Positions 36,334 to 47,574 of a stretch of 64,000 nucleotides of DNA are shown one piece after another. The position numbers and the translations under genes are program-made. The stretch spans positions 1 to 64,000 of the forward strand of contig NZ_JAOWIF010000030.1 in NCBI RefSeq assembly GCF_030332225.1. The letters are read 5' to 3'. Position 1 is the first letter of the stretch; every line of letters begins with the position of its first letter. The notes under the pieces are model-generated. The model made no database searches. It saw nothing but the letters and a program-made list of their open reading frames with translations, and was not told where the DNA came from. The DNA is from Citrobacter sp. Cu233. GTDB taxonomy: Bacteria; Pseudomonadota; Gammaproteobacteria; Enterobacterales; Enterobacteriaceae.

Positions 36334-38460
36334 TCACAATGTTATTGATTGTCGGTGAGACAATGGTTGTACCGTTGGTTTTACTTTTGTGGTGTTTTCA
36401 GTTTGTATCAATTCATAGATTTTATGTGCTGGCAGCGGTTTCGCATACAGGAAACCTTGCAGCACACCGCAGCCCATTTGGGTTAACAGCGTTTCCTGCT
36501 CCTGGGTCTCGATACCCTCCGCCACAACGCACATATTCATAGAGTGCGCTATGTCAATAATAGTAGACACGATTTTTGTATTTTTGCTGTTCTCACTAAT
36601 ATCTTTGACAAATATTCTGTCTATTTTTAATTCTCGCGCCGGAAGTGATTTCAGCATCAATATATTTGAATAACCGGTGCCAAAATCATCAATAGAAACG
36701 GTGATCCCCAAATCGGCAAACGCGTTCAGGACCTCCACGCTGCGTTTTAAGTTTTTAAGTGCCGTACTTTCAGTCAGTTCCAGCGTGAGATGTGCTGGTG
36801 AAAACTGATATTGCGCCAGGGTGTTGCAAACTATATCGACAATATCAGGTTGTTCAAACTGGGCCGGTGACAGATTAACGGCAAGAGTCCACTCTGTGTG
36901 GCCTTGTGACTTCCATTGATATAACTGACGGCATGACTGCTGGAGAACCCAGGTACCGACAGGAATAATCAGACCCGTTTCTTCAAGTGCGGGCAGGAAT
37001 TCAGCCGGTAGCAAAATGCCGCGTTCAGGATGATGCCAGCGTAACAACGCTTCAAAACCCGTCAGAGAGTGATCCCCGGCGGTGTATTTAGGTTGATACC
37101 ATAATTCGAATTGATTCCGCTCAAGCGCTTGTGACAGTTCCTGCAAGAACGTTGGTGGCGTATCAGCGATAGCCTCCATCTCTGGGGTATATATCGCCCA
37201 GCCGTTTCTGCCAGCCTGTTTGACATGATACATCGCAGTATCGGCTTTTACTTTTAGCTCATGTAACGTTGAGCCGTGTTCGGGATAAAGACTGCTTCCC
37301 GCGCTTAGCGAAACACGGATGGTATGTCCAAACAGTGTAAAAGGTTCTTTGACGGCGCTGGCAATGCCGCTCATCAGCACCGAAATTGCTTCCCGGTTGC
37401 TGTTTGGCACCAGCAGAATAAATTCATCACCGCCCAGCCGCGCCAGCGTCATTGTGTCATCAAGGCAGCTGTATATGCGTTGCGTGCTGGCGATAAGCAA
37501 CTGATCGCCAATGTGATGGCCCCAGGTGTCGTTTACGATTTTGAATCGGTCAAGGTCGATAAAGACCAGGGCGAAGTGTTGTTGATGCAGTTTGGAATGA
37601 CGCAGGCAGGTCTGTAAGCAGGCGTCTATTTGCGTTCGATTGGCAAGGCCGGTCAGCGCATCGAAGTGGACCTGGTGCTCAAGCTGGCAGTTCAGTTGAT
37701 GCAGATTATCGGCCAGTCTTGAGGTGCGTAGCTGAGAATCTACCATCGAAATGACCAGCATAATACCCAGAATCACCAGCGTGACGGCGCAGACCCAGAT
37801 AGAGAGTTCCAGTGTGCTCAGTCCATCGTGCGTAGTGTGTCCGAAATGAGTGAAGGTGGCCGCCCCCATCCCGGTGTAATGCATTGAGGCAATCGCCAGT
37901 GCCATTACCAGAGCGGCAATAAGTCGGTTTATTAATGCGCGTCGGGTATTTTGACGCAAATGAAAAGCTAACCACAGACCGATCCCTGACGCGATAATGG
38001 CAATGACCACGGAAAGCAAAATGAGTGAGAACTGCCAGTGGATAGCAACATGTTCAACGATTGCGACCATACCAACGTAGTGCATGGTTACAACACCGGT
38101 GCTTAATAGGCTTGTTGCAACAATAAGCCGCCTGGTCGAAAGCGTTTGACCTGATATTGCAATATTGATGGCAAGCGTCGCGGAAATGAGTGCGATCAAA
38201 AATGAAAATGCCGTGAGTGAAAAGTGATAATTAATCGGCATACTCATTTTCATGGCCAGCATGCCAATAAAATGCATCGACCAGATCCCCATCCCCAGCG
38301 TTGCCCCGCCAGATAAACGCCAGAAAGTCGATTCCCGACGACTGGAGATCGCCACTTTCCCTGCGCTATCGAGGGCAATAAACGAAGCAATGAATGCGAC
38401 AACAAAGGAAATCCCAATCAGTACAGGGTCCCACGACACGTGCAACATCTTACTACCCAT
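36334..38460 (-). CDS. MHYT-GGDEF-EAL cyclic-di-GMP enzyme
   Basis: 708 residues. Seven membrane helices at the N-terminus carry the repeated MHYT motifs (MHFIGM, MHYVGM, MHYTGM), thought to bind a metal such as copper or sense a gas. Next comes a GGDEF domain with LGGDEFIL (about residue 370), then an EAL domain with FEALLRWHHP (about 475), DDFGTGYS, and EGIETQEQE. Both catalytic signatures are intact, so it could make or break c-di-GMP. This gene is not in the E. coli K-12 order here; it lies between dgcM and a chemoreceptor. Confidence 0.92.
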   Translation of the reverse strand: MGSKMLHVSWDPVLIGISFVVAFIASFIALDSAGKVAISSRRESTFWRLSGGATLGMGIWSMHFIGMLAMKMSMPINYHFSLTAFSFLIALISATLAINIAISGQTLSTRRLIVATSLLSTGVVTMHYVGMVAIVEHVAIHWQFSLILLSVVIAIIASGIGLWLAFHLRQNTRRALINRLIAALVMALAIASMHYTGMGAATFTHFGHTTHDGLSTLELSIWVCAVTLVILGIMLVISMVDSQLRTSRLADNLHQLNCQLEHQVHFDALTGLANRTQIDACLQTCLRHSKLHQQHFALVFIDLDRFKIVNDTWGHHIGDQLLIASTQRIYSCLDDTMTLARLGGDEFILLVPNSNREAISVLMSGIASAVKEPFTLFGHTIRVSLSAGSSLYPEHGSTLHELKVKADTAMYHVKQAGRNGWAIYTPEMEAIADTPPTFLQELSQALERNQFELWYQPKYTAGDHSLTGFEALLRWHHPERGILLPAEFLPALEETGLIIPVGTWVLQQSCRQLYQWKSQGHTEWTLAVNLSPAQFEQPDIVDIVCNTLAQYQFSPAHLTLELTESTALKNLKRSVEVLNAFADLGITVSIDDFGTGYSNILMLKSLPARELKIDRIFVKDISENSKNTKIVSTIIDIAHSMNMCVVAEGIETQEQETLLTQMGCGVLQGFLYAKPLPAHKIYELIQTENTTKVKPTVQPLSHRQSITL

Positions 38461-38859
38461 CGATAAAAAACCGTGATGATAAATCTAGCAGATTCTGTCC
38501 AGTTAACCTGGTAAAACCAGACGCGTTGTTATTTTCCTGTCAACAGTATTAGTCTGAGTCGCTATAACAGTGGAATATGTGATGCTCGCTTATGAAAACA
38601 TTCACCATATTTATGATTTGGCGTATTTTTGTTCACGTTGGGCACTGAGTGACAATAGTCTGGCAACTGGCGTGAACGCCAGGTTATGCAGGATAAACAA
38701 CCAGACTAATGTAAACTGGTGGTGTGATAGAGTGCCTTAAGTGAAAAGGCGACATGCTCTCATTAAAAGTGGAACTTTCGGTATCGCGGAATGGCAATCT
38801 GCATTGCAGGTGCTATAAAAAATAATACTCCGCGTTATTCTTTGGCAGGCAGGATTAAA
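38461..38859. other. Intergenic region before the chemoreceptor gene
   Basis: About 399 bases between two divergent genes, holding both promoters. An 18-codon frame at about 38593 has no ribosome site. I see no recognised regulator site. Confidence 0.45.
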
Positions 38860-40026
38860 ATGTTAAATAATATAAGCGTCAGGACGTTTATTATTTTATT
38901 TCTGGTATGTACCATAGTTGCCCTCAATATCGTTGAGGTAATATTATCTGCAGGTTTTGATGTCATTATTGGCACCGATGTGGTTTGTACTATTTCACTA
39001 TTATATTTATGGTGGTATATGACAAAATATCTCGTCGTGCCGATTAATACGGTAAAAGAAAGCATTGAAGAGGTGACCGCAGGGAATCTGGCGATGAGTA
39101 TTCCTGAGTTCGGAAATAACTGTGCTGGCAGACTTATTCCGGGAATTAACAGTCTGGCAAGTAACATTTCCACCTTAGTCAGTGAGATCAGAACCTCTTC
39201 GCGTACCGTGATGACGCTTTCTGAACAGCTCGCAGAGCGTAGTGCCGAATTGTCAGTAAAAACGGAACAGCAGTCTGGCGCGTTAATGCAAACAGCTGCG
39301 AATATGGATGAGATAGCGGTTAGTACACGCAACAATGCAGAGAATACGCAAATGGCGAGCGCCCAGGCAAATATTGCGACACAATCTGCTCGTCAGGGAG
39401 GCGATTTAATGGTGCAGGTCGCTACCAATATGCGCTCGATCACCGACTGCGCCCAGCAGATGACTGAAATTATCGCATTAATCGATGGTATTGCATTCCA
39501 GACGAATATTCTGGCATTGAATGCGGCGGTTGAGGCGGCGAGAGCCGGCGAACATGGTAAAGGTTTTTCTGTCGTTGCAGGTGAAGTGAGAATATTGGCA
39601 CATCGTAGCGCAGAAGCGGCAAAAAGTATTAAACGGCTTATCGATGAAACGCATCACAATGTCCAGCAGGGTGCGGCGGTTGTACGTGAAGCCGAAAAGA
39701 ACATGCAGGATATTGTGGGTGGCGCAGGGCAATTAAATCAGCTGATGGCGGAGATATTAACAACCACACGGGAACAGGAAAATGGGATCATCAGAATTAC
39801 CCAGGCTCTGACCGAACTGGAAAACGTGACGCAAAGTAATGTCAGTATGGTCGATGAGTTATCTGATTCGTCCGGTATCCTGAAAAGCCAGGTGAATGAT
39901 CTTCTGTCACGCACACATAAATTTCGCTTAAGTAATAACATATCTGTCGAAACAACCACGCTTTTGCATCGAGATTCCTCCGTCTCCGGACTACGCCAAC
40001 GGGTTAAATACGGTTCTTCATTTTAA
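38860..40026 (+). CDS. Methyl-accepting chemotaxis protein without a periplasmic sensor
   Basis: 388 residues from the ATG at 38860, behind an AGGATT site; the frame extends 23 codons further upstream. Two membrane helices (about 10-27 and 39-56) are separated by only about 11 residues, so no ligand-binding domain is present. Then follow a HAMP-like linker and the signalling domain, with the hairpin tip [20 protein letters not shown] and [18 protein letters not shown]. The C-terminus ends YGSSF and lacks the NWETF tether of high-abundance receptors. It may sense a cytoplasmic or membrane signal. Confidence 0.88.
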   Translation: MLNNISVRTFIILFLVCTIVALNIVEVILSAGFDVIIGTDVVCTISLLYLWWYMTKYLVVPINTVKESIEEVTAGNLAMSIPEFGNNCAGRLIPGINSLASNISTLVSEIRTSSRTVMTLSEQLAERSAELSVKTEQQSGALMQTAANMDEIAVSTRNNAENTQMASAQANIATQSARQGGDLMVQVATNMRSITDCAQQMTEIIALIDGIAFQTNILALNAAVEAARAGEHGKGFSVVAGEVRILAHRSAEAAKSIKRLIDETHHNVQQGAAVVREAEKNMQDIVGGAGQLNQLMAEILTTTREQENGIIRITQALTELENVTQSNVSMVDELSDSSGILKSQVNDLLSRTHKFRLSNNISVETTTLLHRDSSVSGLRQRVKYGSSF

Positions 40027-40132
40027 GATTCAACATCTGCTGGCAACAGCGCCGAACCCGTCGGCGCTTTTCATTTTCTTGAACACTTTTATGAATCATT
40101 TCAGCATAATGGGACAATACGATATTGCTTAA

Positions 40133-41167
<1,035 letters not shown>

Positions 41168-41213
41168 CAACTACGTTTTTTAGCGACTTTCGTGAGTGAA
41201 AACGGCGAAGTTT

Positions 41214-41227
41214 TTGAGCGAGGTCAA
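41214..41227 (+). promoter_or_regulatory. FNR box of the FnrS promoter
   Basis: TTGAGCGAGGTCAA is an FNR half-palindrome pair. Its centre is 41.5-42.5 bases before the FnrS start at about 41262-41263, the position expected for a class II FNR-activated promoter. CAATAT at 41250-41255 is the -10. Confidence 0.88.
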
Positions 41228-41262
41228 TAAACCATCTACCTATTCGGGGCAATATCTCTCTC

Positions 41263-41384
41263 GCAGGTGAATGCAACGTCAAGCGATGGGCGTTGCGCTC
41301 CATATTGTCTTACTTCCTTTTTTGAATTACTGCATAGCACAATTGATTCGTACGACGCCGACTTAGATTAGTCGGCTTTTTTTT
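41263..41384 (+). ncRNA. fnrS: FnrS small RNA (anaerobically induced)
   Basis: The 122 bases follow E. coli FnrS nearly base for base, starting GCAGGTGAATGCAACG and ending in the terminator stem GCCGACT/AGTCGGC with a run of T. FnrS is an Hfq-bound sRNA, induced by FNR without oxygen. It represses sodA, sodB, maeA, gpmA and others. It is in its usual site between zntB and dbpA. Confidence 0.95.
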
Positions 41385-41442
41385 GCCTGCAGGAAACCAG
41401 CGTCTACCCTAAAAGGGTCAGTCTGAATCACTGGAGGGTAAT

Positions 41443-41625
41443 ATGACCTGCTTATTCGCCCCGTTGCCGTTGCAACGCCCCCATTCCGATACTGTCCCCA
41501 CCGATCCGGTTCCGATTCCCGATTCCATACCTCGTCCGCAACCTATGCCAGACCCGTCACCGGATGAAGAACCGATTAAATTGTCGCATCACGGGCGCAG
41601 ATCTGCGAGGATACGCGCCTGCTGA
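41443..41625 (+). CDS. Small proline-rich protein next to dbpA
   Basis: 60 residues. A proline- and aspartate-rich core (PDSIPRPQPMPDPSPDEEP) is followed by a basic tail (HHGRRSARIRAC). A GGAGGGTAAT ribosome site is at ideal distance. It resembles a short conserved reading frame found beside dbpA in E. coli. No function is known. Such proline-rich peptides need EF-P for translation. Confidence 0.7.
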   Translation: MTCLFAPLPLQRPHSDTVPTDPVPIPDSIPRPQPMPDPSPDEEPIKLSHHGRRSARIRAC

Positions 41626-41653
41626 ATGTGAGTTTTTACCGCGAGATTAAATT

Positions 41654-43027
41654 GTGACCGCTTTTTCAACCCTGAATGTTTTGCCTGCCGCCCAACTCGA
41701 GAATCTTAATGAGCTGGGTTATCTTGAAATGACGCCTGTTCAGGCTGCCGCGTTGCCGGCAATCCTGGCAGGAAAAGATGTTCGCGTGCAGGCAAAAACC
41801 GGCAGTGGCAAAACGGCCGCGTTTGGTCTTGGCCTGTTACAGCATATTGATGCTGCGCTTTTTCAGACTCAGTCGCTGGTATTGTGCCCGACACGCGAAC
41901 TGGCTGACCAGGTCGCCGGTGAATTGCGTCGATTGGCGCGTTTTCTGCCAAATACCAAAATTTTAACGCTGTGCGGTGGTCAGCCCTTTGGCGCGCAGCG
42001 TGATTCTCTGCAACATGCCCCACATATTATTGTTGCCACGCCGGGGCGTTTACTCGATCACCTGCAAAAAGGTACTGTCTCCCTTGAGGCGTTGAATACA
42101 CTGGTGATGGATGAAGCCGACCGGATGCTGGATATGGGATTTAGTGATGCAATTGATGACGTGATCCGTTTTGCGCCAGCGTCACGTCAGACATTGCTGT
42201 TTTCCGCAACCTGGCCGGAAGCGATTGCCGCGATCAGTGGTCGCGTGCAGAACAATCCGTTAACGATTGAGATTGATACAGTCGATGCGTTGCCAGCGAT
42301 TGAACAACAATTCTTTGAAATCTCCTCACACGGCAAAATTCCGCTGTTGCAAAAATTGCTTAGCCAGCATCAGCCGGCATCATGTGTGGTTTTCTGTAAC
42401 ACCAAAAAAGACTGCCAGGCTGTTTGTGATGCACTGAACGCAGCAGGGCAAAGCGCCTTATCGCTTCATGGCGATCTTGAGCAACGAGATCGGGACCAGA
42501 CGCTGGTACGTTTTGCCAACGGCAGCGCTCGTGTTCTGGTTGCCACCGATGTGGCGGCGCGTGGCCTGGATATTAAATCGCTCGAGCTGGTGGTTAACTT
42601 TGAACTGGCATGGGATCCGGAAGTTCATGTACACCGTATTGGACGTACTGCCCGTGCGGGTAACAGTGGCCTGGCGATTAGCTTCTGTGCGCCGGAAGAA
42701 GCGCAACGTGCCAATATTCTGTCCGAGATGCTGCAACTGAAGCTGAACTGGCTACCTGCACCAGGTAATGGCTCAATTCTGCCGCTGGAAGCTGAGATGG
42801 TGACGCTGTGCATCGATGGCGGTAAAAAAGCTAAAATGCGGCCTGGTGATGTATTAGGGGCGTTGACCGGAGATATTGGTCTGGACGGGGCAGATATCGG
42901 CAAGATTGCCGTTCATCCGGCGCATGTCTACGTGGCCGTTCGCCAGTCTGTGGCACATAAAGCGTGGAAGCAACTGCAGAACGGTAAGATCAAAGGCAAG
43001 AATTGCCGGGTTCGTCTATTAAAATAA
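41654..43027 (+). CDS. dbpA: DbpA, 23S rRNA-specific DEAD-box helicase
   Basis: 457 residues. Motifs in order: AKTGSGKTAAF (I), PTRELADQV (Ia), VMDEADRML (II, DEAD), FSAT (III), and HRIGRTAR (VI). The C-terminal RNA-recognition domain binds 23S rRNA hairpin 92 in the peptidyl transferase centre. It acts late in 50S subunit assembly. It starts with GTG. The gene converges on ttcA. Confidence 0.96.
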   Translation: MTAFSTLNVLPAAQLENLNELGYLEMTPVQAAALPAILAGKDVRVQAKTGSGKTAAFGLGLLQHIDAALFQTQSLVLCPTRELADQVAGELRRLARFLPNTKILTLCGGQPFGAQRDSLQHAPHIIVATPGRLLDHLQKGTVSLEALNTLVMDEADRMLDMGFSDAIDDVIRFAPASRQTLLFSATWPEAIAAISGRVQNNPLTIEIDTVDALPAIEQQFFEISSHGKIPLLQKLLSQHQPASCVVFCNTKKDCQAVCDALNAAGQSALSLHGDLEQRDRDQTLVRFANGSARVLVATDVAARGLDIKSLELVVNFELAWDPEVHVHRIGRTARAGNSGLAISFCAPEEAQRANILSEMLQLKLNWLPAPGNGSILPLEAEMVTLCIDGGKKAKMRPGDVLGALTGDIGLDGADIGKIAVHPAHVYVAVRQSVAHKAWKQLQNGKIKGKNCRVRLLK

Positions 43028-43059
43028 ATGTCCGCAGGAGTGCCTGATGGTGCTCTGCA

Positions 43060-43096
43060 GTAGGCCGGATACGGCATTTACGTCGTATCCGGCATT
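43060..43096. repeat. REP element between dbpA and ttcA
   Basis: GCCGGATACGGCA and CGTCGTATCCGGC form the usual enterobacterial REP palindrome, here between two convergent genes. Likely mRNA 3' end protection or termination. Confidence 0.85.
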
Positions 43097-43103
43097 CTCT
43101 ACA

Positions 43104-44039
43104 TTACTTCACTTCCACCACGTTCAGACGCAATTCATCTAACTGGTTTTCATCTTCTTCCGGCTGCCATCCTGCAGGTTGCAGTGGGATCTCTTCACGA
43201 TCGAATGCCAGATCACCGCCATCTACCACTTCTGAGCCGTGTTTGATGCCTTTAAAATCGAACAGATTGATATCGCTCAGGTGAGAAGGCACCACATTCT
43301 GCATCGCACTGAACATCGTTTCAATACGACCTGGATAGCGCTTGTCCCAGTCACGCAGCATATCAGCGATCACCTGACGTTGCAGGTTAGGCTGTGAACC
43401 ACACAGGTTGCACGGAATAATCGGGAATCCTTTCGCTTCAGAGAAACGCTCAATATCTTTTTCGCGGCAATAGGCCAGCGGACGGATCACAATATGCTTA
43501 CCATCATCGCTCATCAGCTTAGGCGGCATACCTTTCATTTTTCCGCCGTAGAACATGTTTAAAAACAGTGTTTGCAGGATGTCGTCGCGATGGTGTCCCA
43601 GCGCAATTTTGGTCGCACCTAATTCGGTTGCCGTGCGGTACAAAATGCCGCGGCGCAGTCGGGAACAGAGTGAGCAGGTCGTTTTGCCTTCAGGGATTTT
43701 ATCTTTGACGATCCCGTAGGTATTTTCTTCGACAATTTTATACTCAACACCCAGTTGTTCCAGATACTCCGGCAGGATGTGCTCCGGGAAGCCCGGTTGT
43801 TTTTGATCCAAATTTACGGCGACCAACGAGAAACTGATCGGGGCGCTTTGCTGCAAATTCCGCAGGATTTCCAGCATGGTGTAGCTATCTTTCCCACCGG
43901 AAAGACACACCATAATGCGATCGCCGTCTTCTATCATATTGAAATCGGCAATAGCTTCACCCACATTACGGCGCAGGCGTTTCTGTAATTTGTTCAGGTT
44001 GTATTGTTCTTTCTTTGTAACTTGTTGATTATCTTGCAT
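43104..44039 (-). CDS. ttcA: TtcA, tRNA 2-thiocytidine synthase
   Basis: 311 residues. The PP-loop ATP motif is [11 protein letters not shown] (about residue 48). The [4Fe-4S] cysteines lie in CSLCSR (C122, C125) and [10 protein letters not shown] (about C222). It installs 2-thiocytidine at tRNA position 32. I start at MQDNQQVT (44039) by homology. In K-12 prophage Rac inserts at the 5' end of this gene; here the coding region is intact and an integrase remnant lies 50 bases upstream. Confidence 0.96.
   Translation of the reverse strand: MQDNQQVTKKEQYNLNKLQKRLRRNVGEAIADFNMIEDGDRIMVCLSGGKDSYTMLEILRNLQQSAPISFSLVAVNLDQKQPGFPEHILPEYLEQLGVEYKIVEENTYGIVKDKIPEGKTTCSLCSRLRRGILYRTATELGATKIALGHHRDDILQTLFLNMFYGGKMKGMPPKLMSDDGKHIVIRPLAYCREKDIERFSEAKGFPIIPCNLCGSQPNLQRQVIADMLRDWDKRYPGRIETMFSAMQNVVPSHLSDINLFDFKGIKHGSEVVDGGDLAFDREEIPLQPAGWQPEEDENQLDELRLNVVEVK
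43990..44015 (-). other. Likely Rac-type attB site within ttcA
   Basis: The 26 bases starting TTGTTCAGGTTGTATTG match my memory of the core repeat that Rac uses in ttcA of E. coli. It is present once in this window, consistent with an excised or decayed prophage. Memory-based identification. Confidence 0.5.
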
Positions 44040-44088
44040 TATTACCGTTCTCAAAAACCAAAAGGAGCATATAAGGGGCAAACTTCCA

Positions 44089-44511
44089 TCACAGGGCGAG
44101 TTTGTTATTCAACATTGCAACCCGATCGCCATTCATTTTTTCAATCCATGTACTGTAGGCGTCGTACACCATTTGCGCGTTTTCATGCCCCATCTGATTA
44201 GCTATAAATGATGGGTTTGCTCCAGCCGATAACAGCCAGCAGGCAAAAGTATGCCGCGTATGGTACGGATTACGGCGACGAATACCAGCACGTTTTACAG
44301 CGGCGTTCCATCTCGCACCGATGCTACTCATAGAGTAGTAAGGTTTTTGCTCTCCTTTTCGCATCCGGGGCATAAAAACAAAGTGTACGCGTTGGTTTTC
44401 GGTCTTACCGTACTCTCTATGGTGGAACACTGGCTGTAGGGCAATCACTTCACGCTGAGCGTTGAGTGCATCCAGTGCAGCTGTAAATAGACCCGTTTTA
44501 GTTCCAGGCAT
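44089..44511 (-). pseudogene. IntR-like (Rac) integrase, C-terminal third
   Basis: 140 residues with a tyrosine-recombinase catalytic core: NPYHTRHTFACWLLSAGANP (His-x-x-Arg), QMGHENAQMVYDAYS (His and the nucleophilic Tyr), then the WIEKMN tail. It is very close to Rac IntR and lies in the same place and orientation relative to ttcA. The N-terminal half, which holds the first catalytic Arg and DNA-binding domain, is missing, so the gene is inactive. It is the trace of a lost Rac-type prophage. Confidence 0.87.
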
Positions 44512-44660
44512 TTTTTGAGAACCCGGCCAAATTATCAGCAGGGTATTGCAGAAGTGAACTAATTAGCAGGTATTTCGTGTAAATCTGATATTGTGCCATT
44601 GTTGTATGCACTGGCAGTAAATGAGTTTTTGAGCCCGAGGTTAACGTCTTGGGTTTTTGC

Positions 44661-46184
44661 TTAAATTACCTTAGTTTTAGACTTAGACAGCAGAATTCTT
44701 ATCAACTCAGTAAAGGGGACTGGCTTAAAAAAATAGTATCCCTGTAAAAAGGTGATGTTGTTCCGGTTGAGGTAGTTAAGTTGCTCCTGCGTTTCTACAC
44801 CTTCGGCAACAATACTGATGTTGAGTTTACGCGCCAGATCTAATACTGAATCCAGTATTCTGGTCGAATCTTCATGCTCAGTGACCCGGCTGACAAAGCT
44901 CTGGTCGATTTTGATGTAATCGATATGCAGGTCATGCAAATAAGAAAGTCCTGAGTACCCTGTCCCGAAATCATCCAGAGCAATGGCAAAGCCATTTTCA
45001 TGCAGCACATTTAAGGTCTGAACAATGCTTTCATTAACATCCAGATGCTCTCGTTCTGTGACTTCAATGACCAGGTTCAAATCTTGCCTGCAGAAACTGC
45101 CTTTATAGTTAATGCATTCTTCCACGAATGTGGGAGTAGCAATGTGCGAAGCGCTGTAGTTTATCCCAACGTGAAAGCCCTCAGGCAATTTGCTGGCAAT
45201 GGCGTTCATATCGTTCGCAACCTGGGTCATCAGGCTTTGTGTCAGCGGAACAATTAACCCTGACTTTTCAGCTATCGGTATAAATGATGCGGGTGAAATA
45301 TATCCGGCTTGCGGATGTTTCCACCGGGCCAGTACTTCAACGCCGCGTAGAGTCCCTTCCTTACCATTTACGATGGGCTGATAGAAGGGGATTACCTCAC
45401 CTTTCGAAATCGCCCAACGTAGCGCTTCTTCAGGCAACGTATTTTTATTGAGATACTTAGCCAGTAAGTAACCGGCAAGACAGGAGATCAGCAATAAAAA
45501 GAGCAGGATCCCTCCAGCGCGGTAGATGAGTTTTGGTAGGCTAAAAACAGGAGGAGCGGTGTATTGAATACTATAAGGGTAGTTTTGAGCGTCAACTAAA
45601 CGAAAGTGACTCAGGGTTTCATTTTCTGTCGTGACGTCACCGGATCTTCCAAGAGCGCTATTTCCTACTTTTAGTGAATACGAAATACCTTCCAGCGGAA
45701 TATCCAAAGCATCACGTATATGTCGATCGCTCATGGTTACTACAATACGATTGTCGGCAACGTTCGTCTGGTACAACAGGACAGGGAGATTGTTTACTGT
45801 GCCCCTGGCCGGTACGAGAAGCAACTGCGAATCGGGTAATGAGTCAACGTTTACTAACAGGACACGATTCCCAGGTAGTGATGAACACCAGACCTTGCCA
45901 TGTCTGAGGATAACGATAGTCCGGAGATGCGGAAGTAGGGCCGCTTCAGTGCCGAGTTGATATTGCTCTTCCAGACTACATCTGTTCTTAGCGATGTTTA
46001 TTGCTGTCCGGGTGGCGAGGTGAGCTTCATCCAGGATGATATTCATATTTTTTATAGCATACTTAGCTCCCGCAAGACTGTCCGTCTGCGCGGAATACCA
46101 TAGTTGTGTATTCAGAATAAAAACCCCTAACACAAACATTGATATGGCAACGGCGATTGGAATGAGAAAATTGCGCATTTGCAT
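44661..46184 (-). CDS. CSS-motif EAL c-di-GMP phosphodiesterase
   Basis: 507 residues. An N-terminal membrane helix (about 7-27), a periplasmic CSS domain with VWCSSLPG (about 98) plus an earlier Cys in KNRCSLEEQ, and a second membrane helix (about 222-242) precede the EAL domain. The EAL signature is RGVEVLARWKHP (EVL form, catalytic Glu kept), followed by DDFGTGYSGLSYL and KIDQSFV, all needed for activity. Relatives (PdeB, PdeC types) are controlled by periplasmic disulfide state. It lies in the Rac slot, probably acquired. Confidence 0.9.
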   Translation of the reverse strand: MQMRNFLIPIAVAISMFVLGVFILNTQLWYSAQTDSLAGAKYAIKNMNIILDEAHLATRTAINIAKNRCSLEEQYQLGTEAALLPHLRTIVILRHGKVWCSSLPGNRVLLVNVDSLPDSQLLLVPARGTVNNLPVLLYQTNVADNRIVVTMSDRHIRDALDIPLEGISYSLKVGNSALGRSGDVTTENETLSHFRLVDAQNYPYSIQYTAPPVFSLPKLIYRAGGILLFLLLISCLAGYLLAKYLNKNTLPEEALRWAISKGEVIPFYQPIVNGKEGTLRGVEVLARWKHPQAGYISPASFIPIAEKSGLIVPLTQSLMTQVANDMNAIASKLPEGFHVGINYSASHIATPTFVEECINYKGSFCRQDLNLVIEVTEREHLDVNESIVQTLNVLHENGFAIALDDFGTGYSGLSYLHDLHIDYIKIDQSFVSRVTEHEDSTRILDSVLDLARKLNISIVAEGVETQEQLNYLNRNNITFLQGYYFFKPVPFTELIRILLSKSKTKVI

Positions 46185-46548
46185 ACCCGGGCATGAGTGA
46201 GTCCCCCGACGCGGCTGGTGTCAGAAGAGCCCTATCTGGATTTATAAAGAGCATGGTCGACAAAATTCAAAATAACCATACGAAGACAAAAATTCCGCAT
46301 TGAAAGTTTTCGAAAAAAACGCCACCAAACGGCTATATACACAAAGATTGATTAAATGACCGGCCCGCTTCATGGGGGGCAGTCCATAAGTGGGCTTCTT
46401 ATTCCTCCTTTTACACTTGCAGTTGAGCGAGGCGAGAGCATGAATCGTACGGGATGGAGATGATGCACTCTCAATAATGCTTGATCGCTTTCTCCTCACT
46501 TTGCGCAGTGATACTATCCAAATACCTTCCTTCTATAAGGACTATAGG
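46185..46548. other. Intergenic region upstream of the EAL gene
   Basis: 364 bases between divergent genes. It must hold both promoters. An A-rich stretch and scattered AT-rich boxes are visible, but no recognised regulator site or RNA gene. Confidence 0.45.
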
Positions 46549-46842
46549 ATGAGTATCATTTATGTTGTTGTTTTAACTTATGTAAAACCGCTAGAAGAAG
46601 TTGACTCTCAAATTCCAGCGCATGTTGAGTGGCTTAAAAAAGGTTACGAAGACGGCGTGTTTTTGGCATCAGGAAGAAGAATTCCTCGTAATGGTGGGGT
46701 CATACTTGCGAAATGCGACAGTATTGAAGCATTAGAAGAACGTCTTCACCAGGACCCATTCCAGAAGTTAAATATTGCTAAAGTCGACATAATTCCCTTC
46801 GAAGCGAGTATGCGAGCTCAGTTCATGGAAAATATGCTCTGA
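46549..46842 (+). CDS. YciI-like protein
   Basis: 97 residues in the YCII-related family: MSIIYVVVLTYVKPLEEVD, HVEWLKKGYEDGVFLASGRR, and DPFQKLNIAKVDIIPF. Such small ferredoxin-fold proteins carry a conserved His/Asp pair; their reaction is mostly unknown. I chose the ATG at 46549 because it follows TAAGGAC and opens the conserved domain. It is divergent from the EAL gene in the Rac slot. Confidence 0.8.
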   Translation: MSIIYVVVLTYVKPLEEVDSQIPAHVEWLKKGYEDGVFLASGRRIPRNGGVILAKCDSIEALEERLHQDPFQKLNIAKVDIIPFEASMRAQFMENML

Positions 46843-47030
46843 CCATGTATCGACTCATTTGCTCATATTGAGTTGAACATCGCTGATATGGGCAAATGAC
46901 GATGAATTGATCTGCCGAAGCCACTAAAAAGTCTGCTATAAAAACTGTGGCGTGTATGGTACGGATAGTCGGGAAAAATGTCAGCACTGTTAAGTCAGGA
47001 ATCGCGGGGTAAAAGAGGGATAAACAAAAA

Positions 47031-47050
47031 GCCCGCAACGGTGTGCGGGC
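47031..47050 (-). terminator. Terminator of uspF
   Basis: GCCCGCA-ACGGTG-TGCGGGC forms a stem directly beyond the uspF stop, followed on the gene strand by a T-run (AAAAA on the plus strand at 47026-47030). Confidence 0.88.
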
Positions 47051-47058
47051 CAGACAGC

Positions 47059-47505
<447 letters not shown>

Positions 47506-47574
47506 TTAAGTATCCACCTAAAGCTTACCGCGTAATGGCACTTTATGTACAATGACAAAGATCACATTTTGGCA

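Noticed and set aside
38593..38649. 18-codon hydrophobic frame upstream of the chemoreceptor gene
   Set aside because: No ribosome site and a length within chance expectation.
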